DNA from: Silene conica | Lineage: Eukaryota; Streptophyta; Magnoliopsida; Caryophyllales; Caryophyllaceae | Direction: 5' to 3' | NCBI GenBank assembly: GCA_029255685.2 | Contig: CM055312.2 | Location: 55,400,202-55,464,201, forward strand | Length of the DNA stretch: 64,000 bases | Part shown: positions 12,300 through 21,248 of the stretch, in pieces | Layout of the letters: each line of letters begins with the position of its first letter | Position numbering within the stretch: the first letter of the stretch is position 1 | Position numbers and translations under genes: made by a program | The notes under the pieces: generated by a model | The model's input: only the letters and a program-made list of their open reading frames with translations | Databases searched by the model: none | What the model was told of the DNA's origin: nothing

Positions 12300-13950
12300 A
12301 TGGCCCCCAAGTTGTCAAAATTGTTTCGAGGGAAGGGAAAGAAGAGAGCCGCGGTGGAGGATCCCGTGGAGGAGGAGGAAGTGGTGTTTGCGGGTCATGA
12401 GGGTTTGAATGCGGCAGTCCTTAAGATTTGGAACAAATTTTTTGCACCAAAACCTCAACATGTGGTATCCACAAAATTCCTTTGTCCAGCTACCTTGAGG
12501 GAACTAGGCCTTTTCGACATTACCCATCAACTTCTTTCCAAGGTAGGGCTCGAAGCCTATCTCGACAATGATGCTTGGGACACCACCTACCGGTCCTACA
12601 CCTATGAGTTTCTTTCGACCCTTACCGAGCTTGATGTTGAGGAGGGTGAAGATAATAAGTATATATCAGTTCCGATTAAGCGGTTCTTGGCACGAGTGCA
12701 CTCTCTCGGAGGTCCGGGAAATCCTCAAAATATCCAAACCACCCTCTCACATTCCTTCCATTAGGCGCACCCTCGATGACCTTTGGTTAGGGCTCACCGG
12801 ATCTTCATTCACCACCAAAGATGATAAGGTCTCCTCCATCACCAACCCCCCTCTCTGCATCATAGCACGTTTTATTGTTAGTCTTTTCTTTGCGGTGGAG
12901 GAACCCACCAAAGTTAATGATAAAATTAAGATTTGCTTATGGAGTATGCTTCCGGAGGGGAGCAGAGTCCCGGATTGGGCAAAGATGTTCATGGATGCTT
13001 GTCTCAAGCATAAATTAAAAAGCTCTGGGGGGAACATTAACAATGGAGGCCTTGTCACCTTCTTTGTCCGACACTTTGAGGGTCAAATTCCCGCCAATCA
13101 ATCTATCAATGAAACCAAGGGAATTTGCTACTACAATGGGCATGCACTTCAAGAGTGCAACATGTTCCGAATAACTTGTCTTTCACCTTTAGGGGGTTTT
13201 TGGCTTGGCAAGGAGGGATTACCCTTTCTCCGTCTTCCGTCGGAGAATCCTATTCCAACTGGTATCCGGGCTCGAGATTTCTTGTGCAAAATTGACCCCA
13301 CCCTTGAAGGCGAACAAAGAGGAAACAAAAAAGAAGGAAGGAGATCTAGTGTTTCTCGGGAGGAGTTTAGGAGGGAGCGGAATGAGGGAGAAATGGACAT
13401 TATACCAATTGAGGACTCTCCCATTCGGAGTCCGGGTGGGTACTCTCACTTGCAAGACACGGAAATGCCGGATGTCGGAGGGTCTACAAACCCACCCTTG
13501 GCACCTTGGCAACAACAAATGTTAAACCATTTTGAGAGTACCCGGCAAGCTTTTCAAGGCATAAGCGGCAAAGTTGAGAGCTCATACACTTGGCAACAAC
13601 AACAAGAGCCAAGGTTGAGTGAGTTGGACAAATGGAGGATTGCCTCCATTGAGCATGAAAGAGCCGTAAAGGAGGCCGAGGAGGAGAAAAACCAGATGAT
13701 TTCGGAGATGCACCGGCGCCAACAAGAATCTATTGCTTGGCAACAAGAGCAAGATAAGCGTTGGAGGGGGCAACAAAGGATGTGGGAAGAACAAAACTTT
13801 TGGAGAGCGGAAGTCACCTCCCATTTCGGGCTCCCAACCCCCCGATTTGTGAAAGAAAGAAGTTGGCACCTTCACACATTGAGGACAATGTTTGACTCAA
13901 GTGTGTGTGGGGGGGGGGGGGGGGGGGGGGGATGGTTTACTGAAAAGTGA
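12300..13950 (+). pseudogene. Athila third ORF (ATHILA ORF-1-like / putative env position), frameshifted
   Basis: The extra ORF that Athila elements carry between pol and the 3' LTR; its function is not established. ATG at 12300 (MAPKLSKLFRGKGKK...). The first frame reads about 155 codons with the block FLCPATLRELGLFDITHQLL, and a frameshift near 12700 moves to the second frame. That frame contains TLDDLWLGLTGS, PPLCIIARFIVSLFFAVEE, GLVTFFVRHFEGQIPANQS and HALQECNMFRITCLSPL. The C-terminal third is Gln/Glu/Arg-rich and looks coiled-coil (WQQQQEPRLSELDKWRIAS). The frame ends at 13950 after a 23-base G-run. The hydrophobic stretch PPLCIIARFIVSLFF is too short and lone to call an envelope membrane anchor. 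Confidence 0.75.
13909..13931 (+). repeat. 23-base poly-G run
   Basis: An uninterrupted G-run right after GTGTGTGT at the end of the third ORF, in a CAAGTGTG context that resembles a polypurine tract. The exact length is unreliable in most sequencing data. A second run, 17 G, is at 17744-17760. Confidence 0.8.
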
Positions 13951-14850
13951 AGAACTTCAAGCTTGTTTTCATGTAATGTTTTCTTTTTATTTATGTAGTA
14001 TTTTCATTCTTGTTTCAAAAAAAAATGAAAAAATGAAAAAAAAAAAGAGAAAAAAAAAGAAAGAAAAGAAAAAGAAAAAAATCCCGGCTAGGTGAAAACC
14101 CACAAGGGTGGGCACCTAGGAAAAATTGGGAAGGTGGCCGAGGACGGAATGAAAACCCGAAAGGGCGTTCCGGGGAAAAAGAAAAATTGAGTTGCGAGCC
14201 ACCACGAGAGGAAAGGAAAAGCTAAGGTGAAAACCCGAAAGGGCACCTTAGGCAAAATGAGAGAAACAAAAAGAGAAAAAAAAATTGAAAAAGGTCAAAA
14301 CAAAAAATGGAGGGACAAGAAGGGAGCGATAAGGAGGATTTGGCAGGAGGCTAGGCTTAGAATTAATTTCTTTTTGAGTCACATTTTGTTTTCAAATCGG
14401 TGGTTTTCATTTGTGGTACTTGGCTTGTCGATTTCTAGGTGTTTGGGGGCAACCAAGTATCATGGTTTTGCATCTTATGGAGCGATAAGGGGTGTTATAA
14501 GTGGAAATTATGATGGTTTTGATGGATGTTGAGGCCACCTCGCTATCACCTCGGGATGAGGTGAGGGTGGTCATCTTTTGCTAAGGAGTTATAAGAAGGG
14601 TGGAAGTGTTGATGAGTCGGAGTTGGAGGTTCGTTGTGTCTTGTTTTGAGGGAGTCATAAGGTGGATGAGTGAGGGAAGAGTGAATGTCAACCTTTTGAG
14701 TCTAGTTTGTGTTTTTATTTTTAATCGGTGTTTTGTGTCGAGGGAGGCATAAGAAGGGGGTTGTAAGGGAAGAGAGATCAATGCACCACACTTTCTTGTT
14801 GACTTTCGAAAAAGCTTGTCTCGGGTTTTGCTCGGGACTAGCAAAAATCT
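13951..14850 (+). other. Athila 3' untranslated region
   Basis: 900 bp of non-coding DNA before the 3' LTR: a T-rich start, an A-rich tract (14017-14080), then three related hairpins (14088-14251), a purine-rich tract (14255-14330), a G-rich segment and a further hairpin at 14535-14570. That last one has inner arms CACCTC/GAGGTG (14547-14552, 14558-14563) and outer arms CCACC/GGTGG (14535-14539, 14566-14570). No coding sequence is seen. Confidence 0.7.
14088..14251 (+). repeat. Array of three hairpins with constant core and changing arms
   Basis: Each unit is: arm, AAAA, CCC-loop-GGG, arm. Unit 1: CTAGGTG (14088-14094) with CACCTAG (14113-14119), inner stem CCCAC/GTGGG. Unit 2: CGGAATG (14145-14151) with CGTTCCG (14166-14172), inner CCC-GAAA-GGG; one pair is a wobble. 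Unit 3: CTAAGGTG (14222-14229) with CACCTTAG (14244-14251), inner CCC-GAAA-GGG. The arms differ between units yet stay complementary, and GAAA is a GNRA-type tetraloop. This is good evidence for an RNA or single-strand DNA fold; its role is unknown. Confidence 0.8.
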
Positions 14851-14861
14851 AAGTGCGGGGG
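14850..14861 (+). promoter_or_regulatory. Athila polypurine tract
   Basis: The purine-rich TAAGTGCGGGGG stretch lies four bases before the 3' LTR. It is the expected primer for plus-strand DNA synthesis. The form AAGTGCGGGGG is common in Athila/Tat elements. Confidence 0.8.
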
Positions 14862-14865
14862 TATT

Positions 14866-16364
14866 TGATAGTAGAGTTTTGTGTCGGTCTTAGATTGGGA
14901 TTTTATCACAATCTAGTCTTTTACTACGGGTCGTTAATAGCGTTTTGTCAAGTAATTGATAATCGGTTGAGTTGTGGTTTTGCGTCAATTTTTACCGAAC
15001 TTTCTTGTTAATCTTTATGTTCGAGATCAAGGGAATTCATTCCTCGGTCCAAGGGTGGCGCACGAGTTTCAACATCATCCGACTTCTTGCTTGGGAAACT
15101 TTGAAGAGTTGAAGTGTTATGATCAAAGAAGAGAAGAATTCCCGCCAGAAACGCAGCCTGCGAAGGAAACAGCAGCCTGCGGAGTAAGGCGCAGCCTGCG
15201 GTAATAATGGCAGCCTGCGGTTATTTACGCAGGACTGCGTTTGTGACACAGCCTGCGTTTTCGGCTGTTTTGTTGCGTTACTTTCAGCTTTTGGGGAGAT
15301 CTTCCTAGGGTTTCGGGAACCCCTATAAGTACCCAAGTTCAGAAATGTTTTATTTTATCATCATCTTATCTTTAGAACAACAACATTTACTCTCTAATTA
15401 ACTCAAGAACTTTGTAATCTTTCTTTATTTCAAGCTTGTAATTATGAAAATGAGGAGCTAATCTCCTTGTTCTTGGTGTAATCCTAATCAAAGTTACCAA
15501 CTTTGACATTGTAAGACAATTTCATCCCCTCTATTTTATCTAATGTGTTCGCTTTGTTTTAATGTTTCATTTTGAGTAGTTAGTTGTATGGTTTGATCAC
15601 CCTTGCTTCTAATTGTTCAATCTTTGCATGCTCTAAGGAAAATGGCTTAGTTTTACTTAGGGTTTTTAGTAGCAAGCTTAATTTGTGTGGATTTGGTTTA
15701 AAGGAAACACCTTTTGAGTAGAGTTTTACATGACTAATTCTACTAGCATGGTTTAATGTGTGTAGATTAGTTTCCTTGTTCATCCTTTGGCTCAACTTTA
15801 ATTGCTTGGTTTTAGTCCTTTTGTTACGGTTTAGTAACTTAGGCTAGACTCGAAGGAACCTTATGAACGGTTTAGTCATGGGGTTCATTATCTTAATTAG
15901 GATGTTCTTAGTGGATAGATAAGTAGGGGGGGTGATGGAGTCGATTTTGTCATTGTTGAAGTAATTTGAGAAGGTTACACCAAGATTTTCCCTTTTATTG
16001 ACTTTGTGCACATTTATTGTTTGTGGTATTGCCTAGCCCAATTATTACTCATTTATTACTCTCTTGAATGCTTTTCCAATCATTGATTTCTTCATTTATG
16101 TTATCTCATTGTAGTTCACTTATGTTAATATCCACGGTTTGTTGATAAGGTATTTATCTTTAGTCTTTAATCATCATTAAGTTTTCATTTAATCATTTGA
16201 TTAGTTGTGTTTAAGCAAGTTTTTAGTTATTTCCCTTCTCTTGGGTTCGACCCTTGACTTTCGCTTTACTACTTTTATTAGAGTCTAGTAGAGTCTAGTT
16301 TAGGTTTTATAATTTGTTTGGTAAGATAATTAGTGTATAACGACCGCTAGTTTTAATCGTATCA
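14866..16364 (+). repeat. Athila 3' LTR
   Basis: 1499 bp, TGATAGTAGAG to CGTATCA, followed by the duplication GTCCC. It carries the same GCAGCCTGCG cluster (15145-15260) and TATA-like box (15324-15331) as the 5' LTR. Confidence 0.93.
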
Positions 16365-17371
16365 GTCCCAATACTTTATATGCAGGATTATAACGATATT
16401 CTAATATATGATTATTTACTGTCATAAACGAAATACATGATACAAGGATTGAGAACAAGAATTAACCTTTGGTCCTTGCAAGAGGCCTAAGATCAAATAT
16501 CAAAATAGATATTCTTCTAATTGCTGTATCCAAGATGCACCGAGAAATACCCTTTCTTGAGCTAGAAACTACAAAAATTACCTCTAATTTTTGTGTAAGA
16601 TGAAAGCTAGAGAGAGAGAGGGGGGGGATCATTTACGCGTGTAACTCTTGTCTGGGATGTGTGCCGAGTGGTTATTTATATAGGGGAAGGTAGTGTTTGT
16701 TAGATAGAATAAGTCTTATTATTTAAACATAACTACCTTGCATAGTTTAGATAGGTTTTCCCAAATCCTTATTTGAATCTACCTAAACTACGGTCCACAC
16801 TTGTAACAACCTTATTAGTTCGGCAAATACTACTGACCGAAAATCATCAGTTGGGCGGAAATTCTATCTGTATACAATCGGTTATACTGCTCTATTTTGT
16901 GTAATGTTTATCTTATAAATATCTTATATTTATAATTCACTAATTAAATATAACCTTTTATATTTAATTAAATCATTTAATCTTTATTAAATAATTTCAT
17001 TACACACATAAATTAAATATAACATTTTATATTTAATTATGAATTGACCTTTTAATTCGTCTCAACTAATATTATTTAACCAGTATTAAATAATTGTATC
17101 AAGATTACATTGACTAACCGTTTAGTCGTATAGGGTATCAATATGATTACATTTTCATCTAATCATATCTTTCAGACTCCATCCTTTAGGTGTGACTCTT
17201 AGTGACCAGTTGATTACCGCCATCTGTATGACAATAACGCCAAACTTTCTAGCAAGCCAATCGTTATTGATAAACGTGAATCAACTGGCTAAAATACAAA
17301 GTATACCATGTGTTCCTTTAAGAGATTTATTCATGTTCTCGCACTAACTGTGGAGGACACTAGCTCCAACA
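16365..17371 (-). repeat. 5' LTR of Copia copy A, main part
   Basis: The LTR begins on the minus strand with TGTTGGAGCT at 17371. It shares its first 250 bases with the LTRs of copies B and C, for example the block around GGCTTGCTAGA and CAACTGGTC. After 16365 comes the Athila insertion; the last 26 bases of the LTR are at 2336-2361. Removing Athila and one duplication gives an LTR of about 1028 bases, close to the 990 bases of copy B. A G-run and a GA dinucleotide stretch near 16608-16627 are minor low-complexity features. Confidence 0.85.
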
Positions 17372-17581
17372 ATCTTTTACATAGGAATTGTTTCTGGTTT
17401 ATAAACCTCGCCAGCATTGACTGATAATAGTGGCTTTACGTTACTCTATTTTCATAGTTTTTTATATGGGCATAACTTTTGAACCAAGTTTGAATCGGAA
17501 AGGAATTTGACCAATTCCATTTACAAATAAGAGGATTTTTCAAACAAAATTTTCTTTAATTTTAAAATTAGTTCTAATAAT
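17372..17581. other. Short AT-rich segment, unassigned
   Basis: 210 bp between the end of Copia copy A and the next LTR-like start. No coding, repeat or structural signal is seen. Confidence 0.4.
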
Positions 17582-17800
17582 TGTTGGAATTCAATAATAA
17601 TTGAGGAGTTTGTTGTCCCACATCGGTGGGCAACAACTCTCAACTCTTGTTTATATTAATTCCCTTCTTTGTATGGTTAAGAGATTGGTCCAAGGTAGGT
17701 TTTGTGTGTGTTTGTTGGGCCAGTGGTTTTATAGGTCACAAATGGGGGGGGGGGGGGGGGTTGTCTTGATTAAGCTAAGACGGATATAAAAGAACTTAAA
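17582..17800 (+). repeat. Probable 5' LTR fragment of Copia family D
   Basis: Starts TGTTGGAATTC. It includes TCCCACATCGG and a TATA-like TTTATATTAA about 35 bases later, an arrangement frequent in plant Copia LTRs. It ends in or near the 17-base G-run (17744-17760). Orientation and position fit the D gag at 19253, with LTR F inserted between them. The right boundary is not defined. Confidence 0.45.
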
Positions 17801-18496
17801 ATAAAGATGACAAAAAACGAGTTTCAAACAATAAAAGGAGGAATATGTCAGGATTCAGGTCGTCACGGTAATTAAAGTCAAATAAGGATTTAGGTCGGTC
17901 GGAATAACAACGAAGTGGGAACGATTAATATCCTTTCGGTCTGAAATCACCCCTGAACTCTCCTATCAATCTTTCGATCTCTAGACAGGTTTCGTAAATC
18001 ACCCTAAACAAGCCTACCTACGAATCTTTCGATCCAGGTAAGGTTTTACTGAGTAAACTGGTCTCCTGCGTGCATTCATTTGACAAGTTTCACAATATAT
18101 TGTTTATGGGTAAACTTCGTCGTAAGGACGACTAACATGCAATTCCTACGACATAACTACCGCGAGTTCCTTCATCCTAACATATTAGGGAAATTAGCTA
18201 CGCATACTTGGGGAAACTAAAATAATAAAAACAAAGATAACAAGAACATTCAACATAACGAATAAAGAAGAATTGAAATAAAACATAAAACAAAGAACAT
18301 AAGAACAATAAAAGAAAGAGTAGAAAGTGAATTACAGTAATGGCAAAGGAAAGAAGAACAAGATCCAAAAAATACTTGAATGAAGAAAACCCTAAGTGAA
18401 AGTGTTTGGAACTAAATTGACTGCTTAAGAGGAAAACTGAATGAAAGTTACTGAATGACTGAATGTAAATGAATCTCAATGCCTCTAAAAGGCTGC

Positions 18497-18526
18497 TAAC
18501 CTAATCCTTAAATAAGGATTAGGTTA
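18497..18526. repeat. Perfect 14-bp inverted repeat, 2-base loop
   Basis: Arms TAACCTAATCCTTA (18497-18510) and TAAGGATTAGGTTA (18513-18526) around AA. It sits at the likely promoter/leader start of LTR F; TTATTTAAGG within it could act as a TATA-like element on the minus strand. Confidence 0.8.
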
Positions 18527-18586
18527 ACTCTAAGGGAAATTAAACCTAAAACGTAAACTAGAAATCCGGGACACTTAAGTGAGTTG

Positions 18587-18825
18587 CTCGATCGAGTGAC
18601 TGAACCACTCGATCGAGTAACTGTTCTTCAAAAAGGGGTCGATCGAGCAACTTCGAGCTGGCAACTACTCGATCGAGTAACCCTGGAACCCTCGAAGGTT
18701 AGGTCCTTCCTGCAGACTCCTCGATCGAGTATCAAACTACTCGATCGAGTCTTTTTCCTCCTGCATCCACTCGATCGAGTTCTGGTGCTTACTCGATCGA
18801 TTTCTGGTGCTTACTCGATCGAGTA
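18587..18825. repeat. Cluster of the palindromic word CTCGATCGAG
   Basis: Nine sites built on TCGATCGA within 240 bp, at about 18587, 18607, 18638, 18667, 18719, 18739, 18769, 18791 and 18812, mostly as ACTCGATCGAGT. The spacers are 10-45 bp and unrelated. The same word is clustered in the leader of Copia copy B (39697-40010). Confidence 0.9.
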
Positions 18826-19252
18826 AATGACAGATGCAGTGCTTCTTTTTCGCTTCTTTCTTGCTTTTGTCCCTCGTTCTTGCCTCATTTACCGTTCCTT
18901 TAGGCCTTGCACTGCAAAATCGGGGCTATGGGACTTCTTGACTTGCTTCATCCTCTAAAAGAGCTCAAAACGGACAGAAAAAGCATGGTTTCTTCATCTT
19001 TTGCATAATTCCTGCAAAATAACAAAAAATACACCAAAGGAAGCAAAAGGGGGCAAAATGGCACGTAAAGTGCATGAGAATGCATAGAAATACGTGCTAA
19101 ATGGACCTAAAAGTCTATATAAATTGCACGTATCAATTTCTAAGCTTCTATTTTTCCGTTACTACAATTTTTCAATCAGTTCAATTACAGTTTTTCCCGA
19201 GTTCTGTAATTCTGTCCAACAGTTTGAAAACTATATTATTATTGCGGTAACA

Positions 19253-20905
19253 ATGTTGTCTGTTTTGGCAAAAACCCTTCCTGATTTGACCAAACTTGAA
19301 TGTCTAGATGGTAATAACTACAAGCGCTGGTCACAAAAATTGCTCATGTTCTTTGAACAATTAGAAATTGATTATGTGCTGTTTAGCGACCCATGCTCTA
19401 GTCGTTTCTGACCCCCTGCTGCTCGTAAGGAAATAGTTACTGCTGTGTCGGTTGTTACTGGTGTCAAGTCAAATGAGGATGTTATTAAGAAATTTGATAA
19501 GGATAATAAGACTGCTAGATGTCAACTTTTAAATAACATGACCGACACCCTGTTTGACCTTTTAATGATTCATAAGTCTGCCAAAGTGATATGGAAGTCT
19601 TTAGAAACTAAATATGGGATTGATGATGCGGGAAAAAAGAAATATGTTGTGGGTAAGTGGCTGGGGTTTCAGATGGTTGACGGGAAACCTATCATGGAGC
19701 AAGTACATGTTTATGAGAATTGATCTGTTGATGTGGTTAATGAGGGTATGAAATTAGATGACACATTTGTAGCCAATGTACTGTTGGAGAAATCCCCTCC
19801 CTCCTGGTCTGACTATAGGAACCACCTCAAGCATAAGAAAAAAGACCTGGCACTCCAGGAATTAGTAGGACACATGAGGAATGAGGAGGTAAATCGCCTT
19901 AAAGACCTACCTGTCAGTCAATCTGTTAACTCTTCTGTTGCTGCTGTGAAAGCCAATCTGGTCGAGTCTGGTGGTCCATCTAATGTTGGAAAGTTCAAGG
20001 GTAAGGGTAAGGCCAAGATTGGTCAGGGTCAGAACCAGGGTCCTGCCAAGAAGAATACTACAGGGAAGCATACCAAACCAGTTGCGAAGATTCCGAAAGA
20101 TAAGGGTCCCATGGTCTGCTATGTCTGTGGGAAATTCGGTCACAAAGCCTACTAGAGTACTGAAAAGAAAACTGCTGAAGCCAATGTTGCTGTGACTGAG
20201 GCTGAGGATTTCATTGTTGTTGTGGTTGTTGAAGCAAATCTGGTTGGTAATGCTGCTGAATGGGTCTTGGATACTGGTGCTTCTAGACACCTCTGTGCTG
20301 ATAATGGGCTGTTTGCTGAGTTCGAGGAAGTTGTTGATGGGGAATGTGTCTACATAGGTAACTCTTCATTTGCATTGATCATAGGCAAAGGCAAGATCTT
20401 TCTCAAACTCACCTCAGAAAAAACACTTGCTCTCACTAATGCTTTATTTGCACCCTCATTGCGTCGAAACCTCGTGTCTGGTGCCTTATTAAACAAAGCT
20501 GGTTTGAAAATTGTTTTTGAGGCTGACAAGGTTGTAATGTCGCGTAATAGGGAATTTGTGGGCAAGGGTTATCTTTCTGGGGTCTTTTTGTATTGAACAC
20601 TGATTCAGTTTCTAATAATATTGCATCTACTTCTGCTTATATCGCTGAGTCTATTGATGTTTGGCATGGTAGACTAGGTCAGGTGAATGTTGATTATATT
20701 AAAAAACTTAGAACTATGTGTTTAATTCCAAGTTTGACAAGTCAAGAATTTTCTAAATGTGCTAGCTGTGTTGAGGCTAAGTTTACAAAGAAACCTAGTA
20801 AACCTGTGACTACTAGGACTATGAGTCTTCTTGAGTTAATTCACACCGACTTTGCTGACTTCAAAAATGTTGCAAGTAGAGGTGGCAAGAATTATTATAT
20901 CACTG
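19253..20905 (+). pseudogene. Copia family D gag-protease-integrase start, truncated
   Basis: A second Copia family, unrelated to copies A-C. ATG at 19253. The gag shows LECLDGNNYKRWSQKLLMFF and a UBN2-type block (IWKSLETKYG), broken by stops near 19409 and 19721. The zinc knuckle CYVCGKFGHKAY (about 20119-20154) ends in a TAG where the last Cys belongs. The protease shows WVLDTGASRHLC near 20261. The frame closes at 20594-20596. The GAG-pre-integrase block (VWHGRLGQVN..., CASCVEAKF) and the start of the integrase core (LIHTDFADF) follow, then homology stops abruptly near 20905. RT and RNase H are absent. Confidence 0.85.
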
Positions 20906-21248
20906 TAACAACCCGAAAGGAATCACCTATAATGTTGACTTAGACATAAGGAATCACCTATAATGTTACAACCATCATATTTGAGACCTAGGGACTAATA
21001 GTATAGATAGGCCGAAAGGAACTATTAGATAACATAGACAGAAAGGATTTGTTATACCCCTTACACGACTTCTTTACATGTTGACCTAGACCGTCTGCCA
21101 TCGTAGATATGATGACCCAATCATCCTAACATCTCTTTTATTATCTTTTTCACATCTTATTTTCAGTTTTATGCTTGTTCTTATTGATAGACTTAGTGAA
21201 AACCCAAAATCAAACATATACACCCCCAATTGTTACCTTAAGACATAG
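20906..21248. other. Unassigned segment with a short direct repeat
   Basis: About 340 bp beginning near TGTAACAACCCG, so possibly a piece of another TGTAAC-type LTR. The phrase GGAATCACCTATAATGTT occurs twice, at about 20919 and 20950. No coding is seen. Confidence 0.35.

Larger units (their letters stand above)
2362..16364 (+). mobile_element. Athila-type Ty3/gypsy LTR retrotransposon, full-length but dead
   Basis: A complete element: TG...CA LTRs at 2362-3857 and 14866-16364, flanked by the perfect 5-bp duplication GTCCC (2357-2361 and 16365-16369). Order: LTR, tRNA-Asp-type primer site, gag, protease, RT-RNase H, integrase, a long spacer, a third ORF, a 3' UTR, polypurine tract, LTR. The gag block and the extra downstream ORF are Athila hallmarks (family knowledge). 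Coding is destroyed by at least six in-frame stops, at least four frameshifts and a solo-LTR insertion in RT. I count roughly 25-30 differences between the two LTRs (about 2%), so it is not a very recent insertion. Confidence 0.93.
1..17371 (-). mobile_element. Ty1/copia LTR retrotransposon, copy A (5' half, split by Athila)
   Basis: A minus-strand Copia element whose 3' part lies beyond the left edge. Reading leftwards, its 5' LTR starts at 17371 (TGTTGGAGCT...) and runs to 16365. It is interrupted by the Athila element (2362-16364), resumes at 2361 and ends at 2336. The primer-binding site, leader and gag follow. Its gag matches the gag of copies B (41347) and C (63011) in this window, so all three are one family. 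The flank at 17372 begins ATCTT, but the matching target duplication would be off the left edge. The element is dead because gag carries an in-frame stop. Confidence 0.85.
17800..19135 (-). repeat. Probable Gypsy-type LTR fragment F
   Basis: On the minus strand it starts TGATACGTGCAATTT at 19135, a start typical of Tat/Ogre-group LTRs. It runs about 1.3 kb with no coding. It contains the CTCGATCGAG cluster (18587-18825), a perfect 14-bp inverted repeat (18497-18526) and a T-rich transcribed-like segment (18200-18480). I could not find a matching target duplication (ATTTC follows at 19136), so the left end is a guess. Confidence 0.45.

Noticed and set aside
12840..12900. Envelope membrane segment in the Athila third ORF
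   Set aside because: A single hydrophobic stretch of about 15 residues, with no signal peptide, cleavage site or C-terminal anchor. The putative env label is positional only.
17601..17789. Small gene of 62 codons
   Set aside because: It runs through a G-run in an LTR fragment and has no domain.
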